From: Isohypsibius dastychi
Taxonomy: Eukaryota; Tardigrada; Eutardigrada; Parachela; Isohypsibiidae
DNA: 16,975 bases
Direction of reading: 5' to 3'
NCBI GenBank assembly: GCA_034696485.1
Contig: JAQIWT010000632.1
Location: 1-16,975, forward strand
Shown here piece by piece: positions 1 to 8,187 of this stretch; position 1 is the first letter of the stretch, and every line of letters begins with the position of its first letter. Below the pieces are notes generated by a model that saw nothing but the letters and a program-made list of their open reading frames with translations, ran no database searches and was not told the DNA's origin. A program made the translations under genes and the position numbers.

Positions 1-75
<75 letters not shown>
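1..75. repeat. Poly-C homopolymer run
   Basis: The first 75 bases are all C; unique sequence starts at 76 with agagtcac. A pure run this long at the window edge may be a real G/C tract (some nematode genomes carry long G-tracts) or an assembly or homopolymer artefact. The sequence alone cannot tell which. A 21-base G run lies close to the other edge, in opposite orientation. Confidence 0.95.
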
Positions 76-1058
76 AGAGTCACTTGTCAAAATTCATTCC
101 ATACGTCCATGTATCTAACGAGACAGCAATGTTTACATTTTCGAATTCAGTCTCCCAATGGCCACAACCGACCACCATTTTGTGGACTTTTCTTTCACAT
201 CTCAGCCGTTGGTTCGAGTTTTCATAGTTTTTTTTATATTCTTATTCCGATAATTCTGACATATGAAACCCACTGCAATGCGCTGTAAGCACATGGAGAA
301 CACTGAATTGTTCTGGCATGTTGGTGTTTTTGGTGAGTCGACGTTGCAAATTCGTAAATTTATCTCTGCTCGCAGAACGATGTTTGTGCTGTCATCTTCC
401 ATGCTATTCATTGTTTCTGTCTTGTGACAACTTCTTTCGATTTTTCAGTCGTCAAGATGTAACCATCGAACTTGGACCGTTGTCACAGTTTCGTGGGAAG
501 AATGTCGTTGAACATTCGACTCGGTCCTCTGCTGCTGATATATATCCACTTTATTATTCTAAATCTCTGGATTTTTGGAAGACAGTGCTGAAAGTCTGAA
601 TGATACGAGGAAACCCTATATGGAGAAATCTGGGTCCAGGAATCAGGTCAGAAAATGTCGTATTCAATATGATTTTTCCATTCGCTTTTTTGATTTGAAT
701 TGACGGCACCTGATTTTTTTGCGAGCTCGGAAAATCACAAATTTTGGCTGGTTTGGTTATATTCAGTTTGAACGCATGAGACTAGAAATCTAAGTACTTC
801 AATTTCGACCGGCCTCAAAGGAAACTTTTCAACGTTATCTGGCCGTTCAGCTTCTGTACACAATCCTTTGACTTTGTTTTAGAAGTAGTGTGATTTGTTA
901 ACAGTTGATTTATTTTTACTTAAACACAAGTATCAAAACGGCAGTTTTCTATCTGAAACCAACAAGATAAAGTTCAAATGTGGGCTGAAGAAAGTGGAAG
1001 ATTCACTTTTTCGACGATAACAACACAATTTTCTCGTTTAAGGGGAAACTGATGCCAC
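76..1058. other. Left intergenic region, no well-supported gene
   Basis: AT-rich sequence between the C run and the end of the transposase gene. A weak two-exon plus-strand model can be built: ATG at 263, donor GTGAGT at 333, acceptor cgcag ending at 375, open to a stop at 599 (97 aa). The product resembles nothing I recognise, a second acceptor (tttttcag, ending at 448) competes, and frame agreement of one junction has a one-in-three chance, so I do not call it. The 3' untranslated region of the minus-strand transposase gene should occupy about 900-1058. Confidence 0.4.
909..914 (-). terminator. Candidate poly(A) signal of the transposase gene
   Basis: TTTATT on the plus strand is AATAAA on the minus strand, about 145 nt past the transposase stop codon at 1059. 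Distance and orientation fit a polyadenylation signal, but the hexamer alone is weak evidence in AT-rich DNA. Confidence 0.4.
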
Positions 1059-4000
1059 TTAGATTGGAGGACGAGGTTGTTCCGCCATCGCCAGAAACGA
1101 ATCGTCAACCATTCCAACTAGAATTATTCGGCGTATAATCTGGATCGTTTCGGTTAAACCTCGTTCGTTGGCTGCTGGGCGGATAAACAAATACTGCTTT
1201 TGATACGTCGGGTCTTTCAAGATAGGATCAGCTCCAAACCGGAAGTAAATCTCATCCTCTGGTGGATCTTGCGCAACTCCTGGTATGCCGTAGACGAAGG
1301 TTTTCGCTTCACCTGTACACTGCGGATGTTGCCAAACTACTACGAAAGCCACAGCGAACCCGATATTGCTGTTGGCAAGCTGATACACTGCGTCGTACCT
1401 TCTAGGTATTTTACCACTGGGTCTCGGCTTTTGTCCCAAATCACCCTTGATTTTTATTCTTTTTTCCGTGATACAGGATCGATATACCATGATTGACATC
1501 TTATCCAAACCATTGGGGTGACGTTGCAACAGCAGCCCGTGAAGTTTTCCGAATTCGACAGGATTTTCTTTGGCCAAACTGGCCAGTGTTGATCCGGCAC
1601 CGCACAGGTAAGCTTTGATGTTGTTGTTACAAATGGCTAAACTGTAAGGTTTCAAACGATGGCAGAACTTGCGAATCATTTTGTTGAGGTTATCGTTATC
1701 TTCTGTTGGCTGAAGATGGTCTTTGACGATCCGGTTAGCGGCGTCGCCTACTGCGAATTTTCCAAAAATTTCTTTGTCTGTACTCTGAAATTGTTGCTGG
1801 TAGCGTCCCATGAAGCCGGTAGCATCTTCGTAGCTAAAACACGAGAAAAGGTCCGGCGGTCCCAGTTCGTAAATGTAGTCTGCCAAATGGACACTCCATT
1901 GATGCAGATTGTACGTCATCATGTCTAGCAAAACAAATTTCAAAATATTTCAAAGAAATTCATTTGTTACCAATTTTGTTTTGAAAAATTAGGAAAATCA
2001 GAAAGCCGGTTACTCACTCTTTTCGAAGACTTTTTCTGCGTTCATGGCGAAACGAACCATATCCCTTTTCGCTGTGACCAGTTCAATTTGCGTCAGTGAG
2101 CCAGAGAAGAGGACTTGGTTAATCGCAGCAAACTGAGCGAGCGCAAAAAATATTTTCATCCTGTCGTTTCCGTCAACGTCCGCAGTTTGTAGAATGGGAT
2201 AGAAGCATGGAATCATATAATACATCAGGAATACATAAATCTCGGAAGCTTTCCAGTACTTGTAATTTCTCACAGACCGGGGGTGTCTTGGAAAAGCAGA
2301 AGTGGGCTGAGAATTCTGCAGATAATCGTCGATCAAGTTGATTTCGTTCGCCGATAAGAGCTTCAGAAGCGCTTCTATCATATCCTCTACGATTCCTTTG
2401 AAGAGGTGCATAGTGTCAACCGGACACTGTCGACCATCCGAAAATAAGCGGAATGAAGAAAGAATAGTCGGCCCTTGAATTCCTCTGAAAGTGTCTTCTT
2501 CAATGGTTTCCTCTCTAGTGCGTTTTGGTTTCGACGTTCCCCCGCATCGTAAATGAGTCCGAACTTTTTGCCGCCACTTCTTGTAGAACTGGATCGCGCT
2601 GTTGACTCGATGCTCCATTTCCGGCGCACTTCTATTTGTTCGAAATTCCCTGAAGTTTTCCTCTTCATTTGCTCGCATGCAGAAGCAGCCGTTCTCGATA
2701 ACATGATCTTCACAATGGCAGCAACCAAAAGGTGACTGGAAAGCACGAAGATTCAGTATGTCTTTTCTCTCTTGACTGTCAGCATCCCAAGAAAGGACAA
2801 GTACGATAACGTTCACTTGCTGGCCGTTTCGGATGATGGTTATTCCGGAAGTTTCCAGTTCGTTTACTTCCTGTCGTAGCGGAGTAGAAAGACCGTCAAT
2901 TAGGCGGTAGGGAGGTCCTGCAAGTCCCCATCCTTCAAGCGGCTTCGGGAATATCGTATGAACTCTCGGCCGTAAACTTTTGGTTGGAGTGTGCGCTACA
3001 AAATGCCCCATCCAGGTGGACGCTTTAGATGACTTGGTTGTCTTGGCTCCATCGGAACTTAGAGAAATAACAATAAATTCTTGATCAGCCATGCAGTTCA
3101 GGAAGCTCTTATAAACCGCCCCATCCTGATAACAGCAGAATGACCCACTGGTGCACGGCGGAACCTGCTTGTTCGTCCAGAGTTTGTCGGTTTGCAGATT
3201 TTCTTTCAAGAACCGCTTCAGCGAAAAGTAAGAAAATGGCAGGGTTTCAGGCTTTTTTGTAATTCTGACGACGCAGTCCGGTGTAGAACAAGTTCCGCTG
3301 GTTACATCTTCCGGACTCACATGGGTTCCACAGTGCTTGCAGATAGCATGGCTTTCATATTGCTGGATTAGGTCACGAGTTTTCAGGCGTGATTTTAGGA
3401 GGTAAATGGACGACGGAAAATCGACGTCTTTGTGCACCAGCAAGCTGACGAACTCGAGAATGTATCCTTTTACTTCATCAGTAACACGTCCTTTGTCGAA
3501 GATATTAAGTAGCAGCCCGACAGCTTGATATACAGTTAAATTTGAATGGCCGGAAACGTTTTGTGTCCATTTGTCCGGTTCTGATGGATCGCCAGCAGGT
3601 TCATCCCTCATTTCGACCTCGTCGTCGGATTCAATGGAACTTCCTGCTGAATCCACTCCATCTGCGAAATTGATCTTAAATTTGACCAATCAAAACTAGG
3701 AATAATTATTTGTTTACCAATATTTTCACCAATCTGGCAGCCGTTATCACTTGCATAGTCGACATGATCTTCCCCGCCATCAACTTCCATGTCTTGATTT
3801 TCCTCTTGCATTTCCGGTTGATCGATTATAAGTCCTTCTTCAGCTCTTCCTTGCTCTTCCGGCGCGTGATCTTCAGCTCTTGGCAAGGGATCATTCTCCG
3901 GCACTTCTAGGAAGAACTGACACTTAACATAGGGCCACTTATTATTTGCATTTTTTAGATTGTCGTCAAAAATAAAAGTTTGAAAACCGTGTTATTTTCT

Positions 4001-4112
4001 TACCAAGCGGGTCGTCCTGTTCAGGTGTACGACGACGTGTTCTGGCTGGAACGAGGAAGTGTTTTCCACGTGGTAATTCATGATGCCGTGCATATATTCG
4101 CTTTCTCGCCAT
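1059..4112 (-). CDS. CACTA/EnSpm-type (Tnp2-like) transposase, four exons, 935 aa
   Basis: Exons 4004-4112, 3718-3906, 2018-3661 and 1059-1924 (introns 97, 56 and 93 nt) join to exactly 936 codons including the stop. The start was chosen because it opens a basic N-terminus (MARKRIYARHHELPRGK). An acidic stretch follows at about residues 37-110, then a Cys pair set CxxC..CxxxxC (207, 210, 224, 229). The Tnp2/Transposase_21-like core has SSDGAKTTKSSKASTW (Asp303), a Cys/His cluster at about 413-427, GPTIL, VDTMHLFKGIVEDM (Asp515) and YWKASEIYVFLMYYMIP. A DUF4218-like stretch follows, with NLHQW..HLADYIYELGP and SCFSYED at about 653-681. By family knowledge such proteins cut and paste CACTA elements. 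Asp303 and Asp515 are candidate catalytic acids; the third could be Glu573 or Glu680. There are no stops or frameshifts. I saw no terminal inverted repeats, so it may be active or domesticated. Confidence 0.85.
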
Positions 4113-4579
4113 TCAGCAGACTTCCAAAAGATTATCTTTCAAAGTTTTGAATTACGAACCTGAAAAGTAAGCGATGAGTCGGTGGTGTATGGCCAGTGCT
4201 TGGCCGGTCCCCAAATTCATTCCCCAGCGCGTCGAGCATGGACGCCTCTGCATGATGCGGCTCATGATGCGGCTCAAGCTTAAGGTTTCGGTACGGCTCC
4301 AACTGGTATTCGGTTCCTCGAGTTGAATAGGTTATGGCAGTTGGCATCAATCGAGCTTTTAACCGGGTCGGTAACCGATCGTCGAACTGGAACCGACAAG
4401 GGTCAGTCACATTTCAGCCGTTGGGGTGATCGAAGTCAATCAGTTCTTTCAGTTCGTACTTTTTTTGGCGCCAGTTTTATTTCCTAAGACCTTAGCCATC
4501 ATATCTTTTTGCATCGGAATCTGTTGATATCTTATATTGTTATATGTACCTTGCCTCATTTTCTGCTGAATTCATCTAG
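4113..4579. promoter_or_regulatory. Divergent promoter region between transposase and basic-protein genes
   Basis: 467 bp separate two start codons that face away from each other, so both promoters should lie here. Reading the minus strand, a strong 3' splice site (cttacttttcag) ends at 4159, 47 nt upstream of the transposase ATG. On the plus strand, ttcatctag ends immediately before the ATG at 4580. Neither has a convincing partner donor nearby, which suggests leader introns or trans-splice acceptors. A 12-bp tandem duplication (catgatgcggct, twice) is at 4251-4274. The minus-strand reading frame at 4132-4410 resembles nothing and runs through the acceptor, so I do not call it. Confidence 0.5.
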
Positions 4580-7500
4580 ATGGGATCTAGTGGTAGGAAA
4601 AGTAAATCCGCGCGTCTCCGCAAGAAAAAACGTCTTTCGGGATTCGACTATGGAAGCCCGCAGAATCCCACAGATGTTGAGCCGAAGAAAGATGTTGAGC
4701 CGAAGAAAGAAGTTGACCTCGAACGACTCGGATTGATTGAAGCAGAGAAGATGAAATTCGATGCTGCCAAAAGCTTTCACGAACGACAAAAACGTAAGAA
4801 CCAGTAGAAGATGTTCGTTTCCTGTTTGTGAAATTTGTTCGCTCTTTCAGACACCCTGGTGTTTACTTACGATAATAAGAAGAACGGAATGATTTTTCCT
4901 TATGATCCTGTTTGGGAAGCCACACGAGATGGCGGCGACGGAAAGAACGGCGTTCCATATCCGCTTCTAAAGTTTTGCGCTTCGAAAGGAAAATCCAATT
5001 TCGGCCTCTGTTCTGAAAACGGATTTATGAAGGGACTTCGCGTGAAATCGGTCTACCACAACAGCGATGGGACCGCATACCGGAATGCAGGCTGTTCCAA
5101 TACTGACTTTACCGGGACATTCTTTGGCAAATTCGACAGTCCGGAAGAGGCGAAAGCTGCTTTGGATGCTCACCAACAGACACATTCGGTAAGTTCCATT
5201 TGATTTATGAAAGGGTGTTTTTCAATTGTTACCTAAAAGCTTGTTTCGTTGTTGCTTAATCTTTCGCTTCATTGTAGAAACTACGATCCGAGAACGAAAA
5301 GATCGCCATCACTGAAGAGGAGCGACTGAAAGCGGAGAATTCTGGAAGAGTTTACGGCGCTCAACATGGTGGATTTGCAGCGATGACGGCCAGATTTGCG
5401 AATGGAAATGGGAAAAAAAACACAGGTGGCTGGAATCGATTTAATTTTAGTCATTTTTTGTCGCATGTTTTCTCATCCAGGCAACGTTGTCAGCTCGTAT
5501 TTACATTATTGCGTTGCAGGTGGTCTCGGTAATCCGTATGAAAGAATTGCTGAAATGGCCGCCCAAGAAAACCACAGCAAGGACCAGATCAGTGAAGGCA
5601 AGTTTTTTGAGATATGGGTTTTTCGAACGAAAATCGAATCGTGTTCGGAGGTTGAACGCTATTTACTGAACTGAATTTTTCAAAATCTCCTCGTAGGTCA
5701 TGAAAGATTGTTGGCCACCTTGAAAGAACGTGAGTTACCCAGTTTTATTTTGACATCACCTATGCTTACTCGTTTCGCATGATAAGGTCTAGATATGGCG
5801 CCTGATGAGCCTTTCCATTTACCTGTTCACACGACTTTGATTGCCGGCAAGGGTTCTAAATATCACCATTTTCACACGTTAAAGTTACTCTCGTTGCAGA
5901 CTTGGAAGCGTACCCCCACCTGTCAATGCGGAAATGCATTGCATTACAGTGCACTTCCGGCGATCTGCTGGCGGCAAAGAATCTAGGCGCTGATCATTTT
6001 CCGATGCTGTCGCCTTTGCTGAATGGTAGCGGCAATCCCAACGACCTCATGAAAATTCACTTCGTCCCGAAATTAGTATTATATGGCATCATTCAGGGTG
6101 AGTCGTATTCTGTTGATGAGAATTTGTGAAAAATGAATTATTTAGCTGTTTACAGACACTAAAAAACGTCATTAGTTTTTCACGTTTATTGTTTTTCTAA
6201 TTTTTTTGGCTAAGGATAAGGTGACGATTTTGAAAGCAGCGTTTATTTTCCGATGATTTACAGGTAACACTGAAGATCAAAATGCTGACAAACTGAGTAA
6301 GAATGCTTTCCGGTTTTTCTGTCAACTATTTACGGTGTTCTAATTGACAGTTGCCAGCGAAGCTGCTATGCCGAACGAAGCGAATGAGCCGAGTACGAAT
6401 TATCATCCGTTTTGTAGCTTGCTATTTGACTGTTTCAATTTTGTTTCAGATCGTACTAAAGAAGTTGCAACCAAGAACCAGAAGGAAATCGGTGCGTTTC
6501 ATTCATTATTTATTTTTGTTGAGTAATTTTGGTCTCGAACTGCTTTTATGGTGATCTTGATGATTTCAATGGCCTAATTTGAGTTTGTTTTTGCAGGAGC
6601 TGGAAAGATCGTTCAACAATCAATCCTTGAAGGTGAATATTGTCAGTTTTGTTTTCTGAACAATTCTAATGTGATTTTTCCAGTTTTTGATCGTGAAGAT
6701 CAAGAGGAAGAAGAACTTGGATCATCTCTAGTGTCGAATTCCGGTGCTGCATCATCCATGTTGTCAGCAAGCTCGATCCCTCCTCCATTCGCTCTTACTT
6801 CCGCGCCTGTAGCAGTTGCGCCGATGGAAAGCAATATTCGTTCTCCCGTTGCTGCTTCTTCTCCCATGGCTGCATCTATCGTGCCATCTCCAAAAGAACA
6901 TGTTGACGTTTCGCTTTCGGAAAATGATGGTAAGTCCGAATTAATGCGGTGTTTGGTTGGAACTACATGGGTTGATATTTAAGGGTTGAGCGCTGAATGC
7001 AAGCGTCGTCGAGCGATGGCACCGGTAAAAGGATTGCTGAAGACTGTGAATACTACTAGGAAACGGAAACTGCACGATGACCCGATTATCATGCCAGGTA
7101 TCCTTTTCATTTATGATTGCGAAAAATCTGATTCAATTTTGTTATGAAAGATGCATACGACTATCTGCTGAATCCTCCTAATCCGGAAAAAGCCCAGGAA
7201 TATGCGAAGAAGCAACCCTACACAGTTGCAGAACTACACTGTCGGATTCTGGATCAGTCTTCGCCGTTCCATTATCAGGTTCCCGGTCCAAAGATGATCC
7301 TGTTGGTTGACAGTGTCCCAGGCGTATTTGTTGACGAAGGTAAATTCATCTTTGTTTAGTGTCAGTGAAAGCTAAGTAAATCTCGTATTTTGCTTCATTC
7401 AGAGATGAAAGAAATGGAGAAAGCGTTCGTCGAAGGTCGGTTGAAGAAACCAAACAGTTATTTTTGGTGGGTGGCAGTGCGGATGCTCGGGGGGTTCGAC

Positions 7501-7681
7501 GGTCTTCGAAGAAGTGCATCCCTGTACCAGAATGAAAAGACTTCAACTCCTGGTGGTAAAAACATCACAGAGTTCTGCACTCGGACATTTCCGAAGTTGA
7601 TCGAAGCGTTGAGAGGTATGCAATTAATGTTTTTAATAAAAGTTGTTTTTAACAGGTATTCATTTTTTAGCGTACCGCTAA
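4580..7681 (+). CDS. Basic, probably nuclear protein of unknown family; 16-exon model, 682 aa
   Basis: Exons: 4580-4793, 4851-5188, 5278-5425, 5481-5597, 5697-5729, 5793-5852, 5900-6097, 6264-6296, 6351-6392, 6450-6491, 6597-6632, 6684-6929, 6984-7097, 7151-7339, 7403-7615, 7656-7681; together 683 codons with stop. I do not recognise the family. The N-terminus is Lys/Arg-rich (KKKRLSGF at 16-23). Residues 72-184 form a compact Gly/Asn-rich segment, 421-502 are Ser/Ala/Pro-rich and acidic, and 503-540 hold KRRR and RKRK, nuclear-localisation-like. The C-terminal 70 residues (WWVAVRMLGGFDGLRR, then CTRTFPKLIEAL) faintly resemble BEN or DUF4806 domains; this is a guess. Weak points: exon 6 has a poor donor (GTTCTA) and can be skipped in frame; exon 4 has a second in-frame acceptor at 5519; the exon 4 donor is either GC (5598) or GT (5592); the tiny last exon could be replaced by reading on to a stop at 7722. 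Fourteen of 15 introns are phase 1. Confidence 0.6.
4673..4708 (+). repeat. 18-bp tandem duplication inside exon 1
   Basis: Two perfect copies of gatgttgagccgaagaaa (4673-4690 and 4691-4708) encode a repeated Asp-Val-Glu-Pro-Lys-Lys unit. A third, partial unit (gaagttga) follows. Being a multiple of three, the duplication preserves frame. Confidence 0.95.
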
Positions 7682-7689
7682 AAAATGAA
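7659..7689. repeat. Short perfect inverted repeat over the stop codon
   Basis: Arms TTCATTTTTTAGCG and CGCTAAAAAATGAA (14 bp, perfect) are separated by TAC. In the spliced model the left arm and loop encode the last residues of the basic-protein gene, and the right arm supplies its TAA stop at 7679-7681. Confidence 0.95.
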
Positions 7690-7737
7690 GATAGAAGAAG
7701 CGAGATAGAAGAAGCGATATAAGATAGAAGAAGCGAG
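7689..7737. repeat. Three copies of agatagaagaagcg
   Basis: The 14-mer agatagaagaagcg occurs at 7689-7702, 7703-7716 and 7722-7735. The first two are directly abutting and the third is offset by five bases (atata). The third copy feeds into the left outer arm of the adjoining foldback. Confidence 0.95.
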
Positions 7738-7783
7738 TGTTAAACGACCCCGGCGGGGTCGTTTAACGAAAACTCGCTTCTTC
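7727..7783. repeat. Strong GC-rich foldback (nested inverted repeat)
   Basis: Inner arms GTTAAACGACCCCG (7739-7752) and CGGGGTCGTTTAAC (7754-7767) are perfectly complementary around a single G. Outer arms GAAGAAGCGAGT (7727-7738) and ACTCGCTTCTTC (7772-7783) are also perfect, with only gaaa unpaired between inner and outer arms on the right. That is 26 base pairs in one hairpin. It lies between two convergent genes. It could be a transposon-derived foldback or element end, or a transcript-end structure; the sequence does not decide. Confidence 0.95.
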
Positions 7784-7815
7784 CATTTTATGTTCTACGG
7801 TTTTTCATCTATTAT

Positions 7816-7821
7816 TTTATT
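7816..7821 (-). terminator. Candidate poly(A) signal of the RRM gene
   Basis: TTTATT on the plus strand reads AATAAA on the minus strand, about 370 nt past the RRM gene stop at 8188. If used, its 3' untranslated region would overlap that of the convergent plus-strand gene. Confidence 0.35.
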
Positions 7822-7894
7822 AAGCATATTTCGAGAAGGTCACCATTTAAATCATTCAAGCCGCATCACGATATTATCGAACATATATTAAAAA

Positions 7895-7900
7895 AATAAA
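7895..7900 (+). terminator. Candidate poly(A) signal of the basic-protein gene
   Basis: AATAAA is 214 nt past the TAA at 7679-7681. A second AATAAA is at 8046-8051, and a third at 7635-7640 falls inside the last intron. Transcripts ending at either downstream site would carry the foldback at 7727-7783 in their 3' untranslated region. Confidence 0.35.
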
Positions 7901-8187
7901 TTCTCATAATCATTACAAGAATTCATATTCTAAAAATCTCCCGACAAAGAAATTCCCTGATCACACACATCCTCACTTTCAGTTCCCCACTTTACTATAA
8001 ATCACGTCGCACTAGATCTCAATTAAAAACACAAGTTGAATTAAGAATAAAATCAGATTGGATGTTAGATAATATTGGAGTACATAAAAAACCAAGCCAG
8101 TCGCAATGATAATACCCGATAATTCCTCATCAAAATTGAGTAAAGAGCGATAAAGGCAGAGGAATCCCATTGAGCACACGTGATGAC

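Noticed and set aside
263-599. Possible two-exon plus-strand gene near the left edge
   Set aside because: Splice-like signals exist, but two acceptors compete, the product has no recognisable feature, and a single in-frame junction is weak evidence.
600-1058. CACTA-like terminal repeat for the transposase
   Set aside because: Motifs such as tagtg near 895 occur, but no matching inverted copy was found on the other side, and five bases are expected by chance.
2387-2746. Minus-strand frame overlapping the transposase exon
   Set aside because: It lies wholly inside the long transposase exon in another frame and has no domain-like content.
4132-4410. Minus-strand open frame upstream of the transposase
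   Set aside because: It runs through a strong 3' splice site, includes a simple 12-bp tandem repeat, and does not join in frame with the transposase start; probably leader or intron sequence.
197-4425. Shared tcagccgttgg near 202 and 4415
   Set aside because: An 11-base match is expected many times by chance in 17 kb, and the flanks do not align.
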